A stretch of 64,000 bases of DNA from Branchiostoma floridae (Eukaryota; Chordata; Leptocardii; Amphioxiformes; Branchiostomatidae), in the NCBI RefSeq assembly GCF_000003815.2, contig NC_049987.1, forward strand, positions 21,152,187 to 21,216,186. The letters are read 5' to 3'. This document shows positions 41,401-45,318 of this stretch, in pieces (position 1 is the first letter of the stretch; each line of letters starts with the position of its first letter). The notes beneath the pieces are model-generated. The model saw only the letters and a list, made by a program, of their open reading frames with translations, was not told the origin of the DNA and searched no databases. Position numbers and translations under genes: made by a program.

Positions 41401-41526
41401 TGTATGATAAAGAAATACGCAAGCTGTGCAAATCTAAACACACCAGTATACACAGAATTCCCCTTACCTTTGAGCCGCCGCCGATACAACAAGCAAGGGA
41501 AGTATCGCAAACGCCGCGGCCTTCAT
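224..41526 (-). CDS. A2M: alpha-2-macroglobulin-like thioester protein gene, C-terminus beyond left edge
   Basis: Secreted broad-range protease inhibitor of the alpha-2-macroglobulin/TEP family: proteases cut the bait region and the thioester domain then traps them. Exons I traced, N to C: 41468-41526, 33882-34068, 33247-33406, 33012-33064, 30339-30411, 29872-29985, 29246-29330, 28401-28521, 27788-27920, 27456-27562, 26975-27154, 26196-26449, 25754-25943, 24259-24434, 23643-23756, 23273-23422, 22646-22821, 22163-22283, one of the bait copies at 20775-21009, 20392-20500, 19267-19387, 3557-3664, 2644-2892, 2274-2418, 1757-1933, 1236-1317, 866-1097, 224-383. Every junction is GT-AG and phases agree throughout, apart from a 59-bp duplication in exon 12. 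About 1,290 residues lie here; the family has about 1,450-1,500, so the end of the thioester domain, the CUB and the receptor-binding domain are outside. Landmarks are [31 protein letters not shown] and GCGEQNM. CD109 or C3-like identity is less likely because the bait layout matches A2M. Confidence 0.93.
476..691. mobile_element. MITE, family with ACTGTAAATGCA termini (copy 1)
   Basis: A 216-bp element with inverted ends TACTGTAAATGC and GCATTTACAGTA, flanked on both sides by TATCA, a possible 5-bp target duplication. The interior has repeated CCGCGAAC/GTTCGCGG motifs in both orientations. A second copy lies at 46179-46388. It sits in the intron between macroglobulin exons 27 and 28. Confidence 0.7.
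2644..3664 (-). CDS. A2M: macroglobulin exons 22-23 (MG7 and CUB start)
   Basis: Exon 22 (3557-3664, 36 codons) encodes [20 protein letters not shown], almost identical in pattern to A2M, and continues to NYMQQCQV. Exon 23 (2644-2892, 83 codons) encodes [11 protein letters not shown] through the Cys-containing DDGLICGNE and ends VKDLLVE. Phase 0 on all sides. The intron upstream of exon 22 is 15.6 kb because of mobile DNA. Confidence 0.93.
4052..5276. mobile_element. 1.2-kb PIF/Harbinger-like MITE
   Basis: The ends are long inverted repeats of about 45 bp starting AGGTCCCCTCTCACTGGACG, with a TTA on each side (4049-4051 and 5277-5279), the 3-bp duplication typical of PIF/Harbinger elements. 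No transposase frame is visible. Near the right end three ~21-bp units share a CTAGGTT core. It splits the hairpin-like left end of the larger insertion. Confidence 0.78.
5590..6680. repeat. two tandem ~505-bp subterminal repeats
   Basis: The block from about 5606 to 6030 is repeated from about 6113 to 6500 (shared CCGCGAGAGAAAGTAGTCCG, then TTCCATGACTCCGGG, and CACAATATTTTAGC). Related sequence recurs at 17530-17900. Each left copy starts with a CAGC-rich motif (CAGCCGCCCAGCCACGTC at 6116), whose reverse complement occurs near 17392-17410. Confidence 0.6.
7441..7740 (-). pseudogene. exon-like remnants with a PHD-finger stub
   Basis: Two AG-preceded segments on the minus strand: [18 protein letters not shown] (from 7699 leftwards) and [15 protein letters not shown] followed by a stop (from 7481). 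The CYGPEEGDY piece resembles the start of PHD fingers that are common in mobile-element proteins (C-x-C..PEEGD). Only one or two of the eight zinc ligands are present. Probably a decayed 3' end of the neighbouring element gene. Confidence 0.3.
8379..11363 (-). CDS. FEN1/XPG-like nuclease with C-terminal CXC domain (second half of a frameshifted gene)
   Basis: A 994-codon frame. Residues about 480-530 resemble an XPG N-domain, ending [11 protein letters not shown] with the acidic metal ligand. Residues about 630-735 resemble XPG-I: HEESDTR, then [12 protein letters not shown], then [14 protein letters not shown], which line up with SEAEA, TEDMD and LGSDY..IRGIG of FEN1. Residues about 903-940 form a TSO1/tesmin CXC domain, with nine or more Cys in C-x-C patterns ([26 protein letters not shown]), which binds DNA in host proteins. 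The first ~16 codons are out of the true frame: [12 protein letters not shown] continues the upstream frame's [18 protein letters not shown] know similar multi-copy proteins from marine invertebrate genomes but no named family. Confidence 0.72.
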   Translation of the reverse strand: MAYIKKLPECINESLLEGGLKQIASGRIKGQTLLSVGLCKHFKRTHKFLLQVWEALYRCEIEAFLEYRRNSTDTTDQCSSSCSFSAQTIVDKVRVFLDSVTHFSDPGFDRDNFVRRQELLKMELEGIEDDFKEFCSRACARDEVFLFWHRFVHDDFMAYISLFIAIRSGNWNLRLYSYKMMAPLFHAFDHVIYSRIIPLHLCDILSCPDHILRYFQEGGFVTSINSVNYSNVALDESHEMLINRDTKEVITGPNKFVIEDLVLYLPYRAKLIKQVKQQILVKANCRTQNDLSPAIIEQERLNIVYYAKKVVDAHIFSTPVHDRCLSQPLTGASISDIQREDLLKFREIGKASLDTFIRFRILNNPSNKAPQRRKSLRTFSQIKMTKSRVSKSEKDKKLVLECYRRAVSWSQNQNKPLSEIAHLLDLPQLGQFLELPRALCNADGVPHKGAKSATTSFFQSRYNTAFTKMYPVGFSPQCSVLEGMFLINTSPLGQHRTFLEYSHFLFVKWVLPFLQSGCYEVHIVFDDPHRNGPSAKDVERNRRDSVLENDNLTLIDSISDDTCTPKDWRKFISLRPNKRLLCSYLCTSLLTICTPYLRQQQKVFTAGAFTDDKRDMCFVSSVDGISPYPDCRSNHEESDTRVWLHAASSSYKNILIYSPDTDTYHVGLPFVGDTGKRIVILQKAEPGNWQCLDVNELLSCFDKDPDLSSLSRNLLPHIIQSLFICTGCDYVSFFVGLGKVSFMKTFFQFSEFISGGNSVQTSGSLSCADKDTGFLAFVRLVGSVYFQKHRTAFLKYSSPAQLFRETRGDNISKIHENWLQVIRGAIFERIEFEDNSLPSFQSLWFHWLRSCWVYLTWAQALEQDFSSVLLDRYGWEIDNHGNLMITWDSKENIEKVQKTVEFLTRGCKCKSGCSSKRCKCLKKGQACGPGCRCLDCSNSICCEQNQVGQDNAEADSDTSSTSDDQDYVNFIDDFYCGSLSLLDNISDSEFSEVE
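11303..14266 (-). CDS. cysteine-rich N-terminal half of the same mobile-element protein
   Basis: A 987-codon frame ending VYWREG-stop; a one-base slip in the G-rich run near 11310 would join it to the downstream frame ([12 protein letters not shown]), giving about 1,960 residues. The start has five to six copies of a 15-residue repeat ([15 protein letters not shown]). A GTAAGT after VIFK near 13915 suggests the repeat part is a separate 5' exon and the following ~80 bases are intron. Then come zinc-binding-like clusters: [11 protein letters not shown] with [10 protein letters not shown] (residues ~194-250), and a later CTHCCKV with LCNNCYQC. Near the end [12 protein letters not shown] and FPGDWH are conserved-looking and could hold acidic catalytic residues. 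Function unknown. Confidence 0.62.
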   Translation of the reverse strand: MNVSDSVTCKSSEQVGDVSDSVTCKSSEQVEDVSDSVTCKSSEQVGDVSDSVTCKSSEQVGDVSDSVTCKSSKQEGGDVGNMVTCDSSKEGGEDISVSDSCKTVVALGLFSFFVIFKGKLFTLWSTSKCVKVCKLKKLISNLCECNVMCRNLSMGGDILFDENKVVEVHDRTVTVTLFGCGGGKTINFHPGRPCFSACAHCKKPSTFEEYRHPQGWNDTLRNWVIDNTGLSSTDCVCRSCERKFRRLQAQPDSVSSSLTDNSQKLSQAVLEKNCFMSEFGLCQNLSNHERQNVSVDDMMSYISSISDLAAGCNTLPNSISLCTFHYFQFYRFCDEDKCTHCCKVIRSHKRKRFCPSLNIPQSALKLADSTLSEGSLLCNNCYQCLYRSGNLVKEEETLEKRLEMLKTLDVKCSLENIPELALHQVSCKVGEMFLENKSLLLVDAYDLFVETIQMLLSEFQNKEQCDEVDAFSFTSKWLLVGLLSDLGNFILIHKSSSESNKFSLLLYSKDCDLIESLHLALYAARLNTSKRDLELKSIQSNVASMFTDVNKDVLNSSLLSSLMYMNSLIHQESSKFIDKFVQCPTSLHEIDMLQISKEINPVVWNFIVVLTMHKSEIPSSDFETFDMNEHYLAFLKDNSSHSSSKFLRRLFATFLILFIVSDGQCSYPFHMINSELIHSYSQSTDLMQLLNRLGVCCSNDSHRRFISGMLDKLKLEDNHYNLTEGSFTVASIDNINSGSPHAAVTGSPRGWNGTSIQAVQPKPKSLLIPKPNSSVHSSEDISVGIGNVTETDEPVSKKIKLVSKFRQRKRSPKEIDHSTLSLTPPSCVQSIVPSTPISLTFEQFGISEEEMKESHKFNSEVLLYQFERCISDLTESSYKLPSLKCKLFLERDPVTEKSNIAYLSIMNENADCKETMLKALNFLHTSFNVGVDVEYLVVVGDAKTYDHLLKLKQEYGPALSWLIIFPGDWHTLKNYQNALMKVYWREG
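14040..14310. repeat. 45-bp tandem repeat, about six units
   Basis: The unit (plus strand contains ACACTATCACTAACATC and CTACTCTTACA) repeats every 45 bases. On the minus strand it encodes [15 protein letters not shown], one Cys per unit. Copies are nearly identical, so expansion is recent. Confidence 0.9.
14453..15477 (-). CDS. 25-residue tandem-repeat protein, Gly/Pro/Arg-rich, N-terminus in the gap
   Basis: The open frame enters from the N gap with [18 protein letters not shown], then has about eleven units of the pattern [19 protein letters not shown] plus VEGGSV (75 bp each, roughly 14560-15400). It ends in a non-repeat tail rich in Lys and Glu ([20 protein letters not shown]) and stops at 14453. 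Predicted to be basic and disordered. It lies directly downstream of the SGNH exon in the same orientation, so both may be one protein; the frame across the gap cannot be known. The opposite strand is also open through the repeats, as expected for a 75-bp unit. Confidence 0.55.
15478..15577. other. assembly gap (100 N)
   Basis: Exactly 100 N, the usual placeholder for a gap of unknown size. It separates the SGNH-like exon from the repeat region, where tandem 75-bp units would make assembly difficult. Confidence 0.99.
15578..16070 (-). CDS. SGNH-hydrolase-like exon
   Basis: After a clear acceptor (TTCTTGTTTCAG) the frame reads [37 protein letters not shown] and [12 protein letters not shown]. 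These match SGNH blocks I (DS with the nucleophile Ser, though the usual Gly is Thr), II (Gly), III (GTN) and V (D-x-x-H). Such domains occur in metazoan esterases and in ORF1 proteins of CR1-type retrotransposons, and in many invertebrate mobile-element proteins. It lies 5' of the repeat frame and the nuclease frames on the same strand. The start exon was not found. Confidence 0.65.
16900..17900. repeat. right-side subterminal repeat block 1
   Basis: Non-coding. The part around 16960-17460 (CAGATTTCAAACCAAAAGGA, later GCGAAAAGCAAACGCCCCCA) is homologous to 18715-19170. The part at 17530-17900 is homologous to the left blocks at 5600 and 6120 (GTTCCATGAACCCCGGGCGTC, AAGCTTGTCGCT). The inverted motif GACGTGGCTGGGCGGCTG lies at 17392-17410. 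Confidence 0.55.
18050..18481 (-). mobile_element. tRNA-derived SINE (copy 1)
   Basis: On the minus strand the head has a pol III A box (TAGCACAGTGG) and B box (GGTTCGAATCC) in a tRNA-like 70-base start. The body contains CTTGTGCCCTTGGGAAAGGC and CTCACTTTACTCAAGTG, a core shared with the SINEs at 27996 and 35355. It resembles the conserved core of metazoan SINEs. The acceptor stem does not pair, so it is not a tRNA gene. Confidence 0.8.
19267..20500 (-). CDS. A2M: macroglobulin exons 20-21 (end of bait region, MG7)
   Basis: Exon 20 (20392-20500) encodes [13 protein letters not shown] and [17 protein letters not shown], matching the VRKYFPETW segment after the A2M bait. It contains an in-frame tandem duplication of 18 bp (GQHVVE twice). 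Exon 21 (19267-19387) encodes [15 protein letters not shown] and SLPTSLR; the family normally has VPDTITEW, so one Asp is His here. A 235-bp hairpin lies in the intron between them. The right edge of a ~15-kb insertion lies only about 30 bases beyond the exon 21 donor. Confidence 0.9.
19724..19958. mobile_element. 235-bp hairpin MITE
   Basis: Two ~98-bp arms starting TTAATAGAATTTTCAT pair almost perfectly around a short centre (GAGTGACCCGTTCTCGCGAG region). It lies in the macroglobulin intron between exons 20 and 21. No reading frame. The target duplication is not obvious because TTAA is part of the arms. Confidence 0.75.
20664..20711 (-). pseudogene. bait-region exon, copy d (frameshifted remnant)
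   Basis: After a good pyrimidine tract and CAG the sequence matches the start of copies a and b (SMG), but an extra C shifts the frame within four codons and TAG follows at codon 16. The cysteine-containing QTRPCE block is degraded. It is a dead member of the cassette. Confidence 0.65.
20775..20883 (-). CDS. A2M: bait-region exon, copy c (intact, divergent)
   Basis: A 109-nt exon homologous to copy b: [14 protein letters not shown] then a different tail rich in Arg, Leu and Asp, ending at TTTAAAG/GTAAGA. Phases are 0 in and 1 out, the same as copy b. The acceptor (GGTTCAG) has a weaker pyrimidine tract because the copy begins only 24 bases after the donor of copy b. That spacing is too short for an intron between b and c, so splicing must choose one. 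Confidence 0.78.
20907..21009 (-). CDS. A2M: bait-region exon, copy b (intact)
   Basis: A 103-nt exon with a strong pyrimidine tract and CAG acceptor, and donor GTAAGA. It encodes [18 protein letters not shown] followed by a variable Pro-rich tail. The start corresponds to MGLKAFTN of human A2M, where the bait region begins. It enters in phase 0 and leaves in phase 1, matching exon 18 and exon 20. Because 103 is not a multiple of three, it cannot be used together with another copy without breaking the frame. Confidence 0.85.
21061..21161 (-). pseudogene. bait-region exon, copy a (stop codon near 3' end)
   Basis: A 101-nt exon-like copy encoding [18 protein letters not shown] and a short tail. 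In this frame a TGA occurs just before the donor GTAAGA, and its length gives phase 2 rather than the phase 1 that exon 20 needs. Splice sites look usable. It is either a decayed copy or a poison exon that would truncate the protein inside the bait region. Confidence 0.7.
22163..23756 (-). CDS. A2M: macroglobulin exons 15-18, leading into the bait region
   Basis: Exon 15 (23643-23756) encodes [16 protein letters not shown]. Exon 16 (23273-23422) has the family motif [14 protein letters not shown]. Exon 17 (22646-22821) has the Cys-containing [12 protein letters not shown] segment. Exon 18 (22163-22283) ends [10 protein letters not shown], equivalent to the residues just before the A2M bait region, and carries a basic RRIKKRF run. 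Exon 18 converts phase 2 to phase 0, which is what the bait cassettes require. It lies in an A/T-poor purine-rich stretch and is easy to overlook. Confidence 0.86.
23095..23165 (-). pseudogene. degenerate copy of the 3' part of exon 16
   Basis: About 60 bases resemble the end of exon 16 and its donor (shared pieces include GGTACCTTG, GTGAGC and TTGCTGGATCTCAA) about 150 bases downstream of the true exon in gene orientation. The reading frame is not kept. It is a short local duplication. Confidence 0.55.
24259..25943 (-). CDS. A2M: macroglobulin exons 13-14 with a Pro/Thr-rich insertion and RRKR site
   Basis: Exon 13 (25754-25943) opens with [15 protein letters not shown] and exon 14 (24259-24434) ends with [11 protein letters not shown]; both edges align to neighbouring strands of MG6 in A2M. 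Between them lie roughly 80 residues absent from human A2M: first a Pro/Thr-rich stretch (around [13 protein letters not shown]), then an acidic stretch, then [14 protein letters not shown] fits the furin consensus R-X-K/R-R. The insertion is probably an exposed, O-glycosylated loop that may be cut in the secretory pathway; that role is inferred. Confidence 0.85.
24480..24900. repeat. dispersed repeat related to 44420-45060
   Basis: Shared pieces include AACTGCAGG(G/C)GCCGAT, CAATGAGGAAGTTTATA with ACTGCATT, and GTATAGGACT-like text followed by ACTGAGA repeats. Non-coding and in the intron between macroglobulin exons 13 and 14. The rest of that intron, to 25750, holds nothing recognisable. 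Confidence 0.5.
26196..26449 (-). CDS. A2M: macroglobulin exon 12, disrupted by a 59-bp tandem duplication
   Basis: The exon should encode MG6 sequence ending [15 protein letters not shown] then [20 protein letters not shown], like the A2M stretch that ends in a LPCG-type motif. A 59-bp stretch starting at 26257 is repeated at once from 26316 to about 26373. With both copies the exon is 254 nt and shifts frame after ILPCDTV. With one copy it is 195 nt, exactly 65 codons, with phase 0 on both sides as its neighbours need. The duplication is therefore an allele-specific lesion or an assembly error. Confidence 0.9.
26257..26373. repeat. 59-bp tandem duplication inside exon 12
   Basis: The two copies begin ACTGTGTCACATGGCAGG at 26257 and 26316 and appear identical until the second copy ends near 26373. 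The offset of 59 bases is not a multiple of three. Confidence 0.95.
26975..30411 (-). CDS. A2M: macroglobulin exons 5-11 (MG2-MG5)
   Basis: Seven exons (30339-30411, 29872-29985, 29246-29330, 28401-28521, 27788-27920, 27456-27562, 26975-27154) cover MG2 to MG5. Readable motifs are [44 protein letters not shown] and [10 protein letters not shown], all in the order found in human A2M. Exon phases (1, 1, 2, 0, 1, 0, 0) match at each junction. A tRNA-derived SINE sits in the intron between exons 8 and 9. Confidence 0.92.
27996..28260 (+). mobile_element. tRNA-derived SINE (copy 2)
   Basis: The head reads GTGTGGCGTAGCAGCAGTG (A-box-like) and GGTTCAAATCC (B box), followed by the same core as copy 1: CTTGTGCCCTTAGGAGAGGC, then CTCACTCCACCCAGGTGTAA. 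It ends near 28260 in TATGGGAGTTTACC. It lies between macroglobulin exons 8 and 9. Confidence 0.78.
31840..31925 (+). repeat. LINE 3' tail with (CATTGT)n
   Basis: GCATGAATATGCAATAAACTT runs into five copies of CATTGT. CR1/L2-type retrotransposon tails commonly end in such an AATAAA-like segment plus a short tandem repeat. No coding part of the element is visible nearby. Confidence 0.5.
32350..32985. repeat. diverged ~150-bp tandem repeat, four units
   Basis: Units begin with GTCAAGTTCA or a close variant near 32390, 32539, 32689 and 32842, each followed by a CCAAAATCAA-like block, an ACCCATGTACCAAA-like block and a GTTCCGG/ACAGCGC block. Spacing is 149-153 bp. Several overlapping open frames on both strands are by-products of the repeat. 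It lies in the macroglobulin intron between exons 4 and 5. Confidence 0.75.
33012..34068 (-). CDS. A2M: macroglobulin exons 2-4 (MG1 and start of MG2)
   Basis: Exon 2 (33882-34068) encodes [14 protein letters not shown] and a C-terminal KCVKLK edge. Exon 3 (33247-33406) carries the family signature DKPIYKPGQ that opens MG2. Exon 4 (33012-33064) encodes [15 protein letters not shown]. Phases run 0, 1, 0. The KPxYKPGQ motif occurs in nearly all A2M/C3/TEP proteins and anchors the identification. Confidence 0.92.
34342..34654. mobile_element. 313-bp PIF/Harbinger-like MITE
   Basis: The inverted ends AGCTAAGGGCACAACCCGCC pair at both termini, with TAA on each side (34339-34341 and 34655-34657). 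No transposase frame. It lies 270 bp upstream of macroglobulin exon 2, in intron 1. Confidence 0.8.
35355..35572 (-). mobile_element. tRNA-derived SINE (copy 3)
   Basis: The minus-strand head has GTGGCGTATACGTAATCGG, then the B-box-like GAGTTCGATTC, then the shared core CTTGTGCCCTTGGGAAAGGC and CTCACTTGACTCAGGTGTAA. Same family as the copies at 18050 and 27996. Confidence 0.75.
35715..36960. other. GC-rich intronic stretch, no gene seen
   Basis: Rich in CGGCCG, CTCGG and CGCCCGA motifs in both orientations, with related text repeated near 35800-36100, 36420-36490 and 36770-36910. CCCCCTTTACAAATCAAG at 35717 and its approximate inverse at 36785 hint at a further foldback element. No conserved coding signal was found. 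Confidence 0.4.
36968..37783. mobile_element. 816-bp PIF/Harbinger-like MITE
   Basis: Termini TACCCGCCTCACATTA and TAATGTGAGGCGGGTA are inverted repeats, with TTA on each side (36965-36967 and 37784-37786). Interior frames are short with no recognised motif. Confidence 0.8.
39258..39398. mobile_element. small MITE with CAAGCAGAGG termini
   Basis: About 140 bp bounded by CAAGCAGAGGTCCGGGTCCGGC and the inverse GCCGGGGCCTAACCTCTGCTTG. A related single end (CTCCAAGCAGAGGTTCG) lies at 37916. Confidence 0.5.
39843..41340 (+). mobile_element. 5'-truncated LINE, reverse-transcriptase C-terminal part
   Basis: A frame beginning YINDIVDNL with the catalytic LFADDS motif is interrupted by one stop near 40006, then stays open for 359 codons (40026-41105) through [16 protein letters not shown]-like [14 protein letters not shown] and a Cys/His C-terminal segment ([17 protein letters not shown]). 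The 3' end is an A run. The direct repeat AGTGTAGATA flanks it (39833-39842 and 41341-41350), a target duplication of about 10 bp. It landed about 120 bp inside intron 1 of the macroglobulin gene, opposite in orientation. Non-LTR order is clear; the clade was not settled. Confidence 0.88.
41468..41526 (-). CDS. A2M: macroglobulin exon 1, signal peptide
   Basis: The exon encodes 19 residues plus two bases: [19 protein letters not shown], a textbook signal peptide with a hydrophobic core and an Ala-rich cleavage region. It ends at AAAG/GTAAGG in phase 2. The AG left over joins the A that opens exon 2 to give Arg, followed by YLVVSPK, the usual start of the first macroglobulin domain. A 7.4-kb intron follows, which is why this short exon is easily missed. 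No ATG upstream in this frame was needed. Confidence 0.9.
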
Positions 41527-41604
41527 AGCTGTTTCTCCTCCCGTAGCCTTTCTCCAAACTGTGAAACTGCCAGTCGCAAACTGGCTTTATCTGTAACCTT
41601 TCAG

Positions 41605-41612
41605 CTTTTATA
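41605..41612 (-). promoter_or_regulatory. TATA box of the macroglobulin gene
   Basis: The minus strand reads TATAAAAG about 80 bases upstream of the signal-peptide ATG at 41526. A start site about 30 bases downstream would leave a 5' leader of roughly 50 bases. The element position and the leader length both fit a focused promoter; the start site itself is inferred. Confidence 0.7.
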
Positions 41613-43717
41613 GTCTCTGCGAATAACCGCTTAACGCACCAAAAGTCGATAAGTCCGCGCGCACTATCTTTTGGCAATCTTTTGATCAAGCCATATCGTG
41701 TACATCATATAACGTTACCTAACATGCAAAGTTATGAAAAAGTTTCAACACGGAAAAGAACTAAAATGTTTCGCAGCACATGTAGTTTTACATTGAATTC
41801 TGATGCTGTTGAACAAACTACATTCGGTGAACTTGGCTAGATTACGCGGATGAACAACAAGGAAAGTTTTTATGTGAGGGGATTTATTGTGATGTTTTCT
41901 ACTAGGATGATGTTCGGCGGAGGCGGGGCTCAAAACAGCAATGTCAGCGTCATCCGATAAGGAATTGTCCTGATAAAGAAAAAAATGCATATCAAACGTT
42001 TTGTGGATCAAATGTGGAAATGACGCAAATAAATTGAATCTTCCAATGTTTTCCTTAACGGCTGCAGATGCAGAACCAGTCAACGAGGATGATGAAAGTG
42101 ATGTATGACGCTAGTACCTGTGTGGGCTTTATAGCGAAGCCCTTTATTTTCTCTGGTTGCGTTATGATTGTCACCAATGTTAGCCAGCGAAATGATCGGC
42201 GTTAAACAAGGACAAGAACAACAGCCACCCTACGTATGTATATTGTTCTGGATGTTATTTATCTTCCAGACCCTTCATCATGCTCACAGATGGCAGATCA
42301 ACCTATTACGGAGACTACAGAGTGGAGGCCAAAAAGCAGACTCACAAAATGTCATTGTCAATTGTTTGTAATTTATGAGAGTGGGGGTGGTTTTCAGAAA
42401 CCCGAAGAAGTTCATATGAGGTCATACATCTGGCCTTGATCAATCCCGTCACGATCAACCTGGGCTTGACTTTGGCCTATTACACAGATATATTATAGGC
42501 CCGTGCTGGAAGGCGGTGACAGGAGTGGCTTGTTTTGCACTTACCTGTCGTAAATCCGTCAGACTGTAATCAAACAGCTGCTGTTCCCGGGTTCAGGAAA
42601 AGTCCTTTGAACGCACGGATGTTCGCGATGCCAGCAACTTTTGTGGTTCAAATTTGCGGGACAATTTAACTCCTATCGCGTAAAACTCGCAACGCATGCG
42701 AAATATTATCAGAGCCGGCTTCATCTGCTCCGAAGAGGGCCAAGATTGTCGTATCTAGAACAATCCATGACGATGTGGAATTCATCTTCAATTCGTTCTG
42801 GGATACTTCCACATTGTACAGGACAAAGTGCCTGACGGCACATCTCGTCCTGGGAAACAAGGTGCAGCTAGTGTGGCAGGTGGTGGTGCGCGAAAAATAG
42901 TAAACGAACAAAAAACGAAGCGAATGAAATGAACTGAGCTGGGCAAAGATGTACAACAGCCACACTAGTAAGCACAAAAAATACGACAAGTAAAACAGAT
43001 GGCGGGCATGTAGGTTCAGTTGCGCATGCCTTGTGAGGGAATATCATAGATCATGTTAAGTCTTATTCTATACACCTATTTTGTACTTTGTGTAATAGTT
43101 GTTGCCATACATTGTACCATGTACAAATGTCGTGCAATAAAGTTCTATCTTTGATCATTGCCGTTGGTTCCGTGGCTGTTTCCTCAGGCTTGTGGAACAG
43201 CCTTGCCAGGACCCCCGCCCCCCTTTGCCCTGTAGAATGTTTTTTTAATCATCCCCATTACTTAAATTCATAGAAGCGTCAGTTTCAACGACAACATCTG
43301 GTTGACAAAAACCGTTTTTTCTCATTGGACCGGTCCAGAAAAACCGGACCTGAAAAAATTGGGTGGACCGGATGTTGGACCGATTGGAAAATGAACACAT
43401 TATAATTCACACGTTTCGGGGCTTACCAGCGAAGGAAATAGCAACAGCGAAGTAGAGTATAGTCTATAGTCATTTCTACCAAGTTTTACAGCCAATCGTA
43501 CAGAGGTAGTAGCCTTGTAGGATTTTAAAACGCCACTGGGAGTCAAATACTCCACAAAACAGATGTTTTTGTTGCAAAATGGACCATTGTTTTGAGTATC
43601 GTCCATTCACAAGTTCTTACGTACTGAATCAGGTCCAGGTTCAGGTCCAAACCTGGACCTTATCCTCTGGACCAGAACCGGACCTGGACCTGAATTTTCT
43701 GTACCGGTACCCACCCC

Positions 43718-44140
43718 TAATGGCAACGAATTCCCCTCAGTGATAGCTCTTGGAAAGAACGAGTATTTAAACACATCAATCCTTGGTTGAAAAAATATTT
43801 CTTGTTCTTGTCTGAGCTCGTTTAAAATACTCAGTACAGATGGTACATGTACCACTCAGTTATCAGTCATTTTGTACATCATGCATAGTCTGGACATTTT
43901 TCTTCTGTCATATAATAAAGTGTCATTCAACGCAGGTCTGTCTTCATTTTGGTGACACTGACCACCCCTGTCATACTAGTAGTTCGTTGCTCGTACAGAA
44001 TCTGTCAACTTGGTTCTGCACCCCCTACAGTTTGTTCTTGATCATCCTTGTCTTTCTTCGTATATGAGCCCCACACTGTTGCAGCATATTCAAAGTTTGG
44101 TTTGACTAATGACGTGTATGCAAGTGTTTTACCTTTACCA
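43718..44140 (-). mobile_element. CR1/L2-like LINE remnant
   Basis: On the minus strand 44041-44140 reads YTSLVKPNFEYAATVWGSY, the reverse-transcriptase thumb motif (LVxPxLEYAsxVW), and 43720-43785 reads FKYSFFPRAITEGNSLP, the usual C-terminal block (WNxLP) with Trp replaced by Gly. Stops and indels lie between. A dead fragment. Confidence 0.7.
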
Positions 44141-44419
44141 GGCATGCCCACAAATTAGGTTGTTGCGTGACCTGCATTTTCCTCTGTAAGCGATTTGAGT
44201 TGGGCCAGTTTCCCAATCAACAAGGAAGTTACAGTGACTGTTTTATCAGTTTGGGAATGTTGCCAGGCCCTTCCAGGACAGGGTTGGATACAAACTTCAC
44301 ATTGGTCATAATTCTTACATGACCAAAACGTTACCCAGCATCTGGTATCACTTAGGCACACTGGGATTTGTTTTACCTTACATAACGCTTTTACCTTACA
44401 TAACGGCACTAATATAAGA

Positions 44420-45060
44420 TGCTTTTTTTCACGTGCTCGAACTCACTGCGCTCCATCGCTGGTTGCTCGCCTCTTGTTACCTTCGCTAGAAGGTTATGTT
44501 TTGAGCGTGTCTGTCACAGTGTCTGTCTGTCTGCGTGTCTACAGAATAAATCGAACAGCATTGGATTGATGCTGATAATATTTGGTAGGTGAGTAGGGGT
44601 CAAGTTCAAGGATGGGCCCCCTATCGGATTGCTAAGGTACTGCAAAGGAACTTCCATATTTTAATATCTTGGGTTCTGGAGATGCTATGGTAAATAGCCA
44701 TTGGAGAAGAGAGTATTTAGTGCTGTAAGTTTGGACCCCCCCAACAGTTTTTTTTTTGTAACTGCAGGCGCCGATCATTTCAAAATTTGGTCGAGAATAA
44801 CTCGAGAACATGTTAACCATATATAACCGCTCGTCATGAATTTTGGTATGTAGATAGCCTACATACTTACATAAAAAGATAGCAATTATGCAAATCAACA
44901 GCTAATTTGCATAATCGATGAGGAAAGTTTATAAATTAACTGCATTCCAGTATAGGACTTTCTAACTTGCCACTAACTGAGAAAGAGAGAAATGCCTATA
45001 GATAACAATAGTTATCAATTATGCAAATGATGGACTAATTTCCAAATCAGGACCTTTTTT
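44420..45060. repeat. dispersed repeat related to 24480-24900
   Basis: Contains CTTCGCTAGAAGGTTATGTT, AACTGCAGGCGCCGATCATT, and CGATGAGGAAAGTTTATA followed by an ACTGAGAAAGAGAG run, paralleled in the other copy. Non-coding. Confidence 0.5.
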
Positions 45061-45318
45061 GCATTATCAAATCGAATGATTTATAGACATTTGATTGACA
45101 TTTTTCTTCACATACACACACTCAAATCTCCTTTGAAGTTTGACCCCAAACCTAACATCCAACAAAACCCCAAACATCTACATCCCAGCATGCACCTGCT
45201 GGGACAACGGGGTCACCGAAGGTCACTTCCGCAAATATTGGACGGAGAAATGGTTTCTCCGATTTCTGAGTAAATAGGAGCCAGATTAGGGCTTCTTTTG
45301 GTTCAAGGGGTCCCGAAT

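Larger units (their letters stand above)
41620..45318. other. intergenic region between the macroglobulin and CCDC28 genes
   Basis: Divergent gene starts flank it. It holds a LINE remnant (43718-44140), a GGTCC/GGACC-rich stretch (43320-43715), a retroposon-like tail at 43116-43160 (GTGCAATAAAGTTC) and a dispersed repeat (44420-45060). A CAG-preceded frame on the minus strand near 41970 was not accepted as an exon. Nothing else is recognisable. Confidence 0.5.

Noticed and set aside
41745..42083. Minus-strand frame DNSLSDDADIAV after a good acceptor
   Set aside because: No partner exon, no known motif, and it overlaps an AATAAA; kept as unproven.
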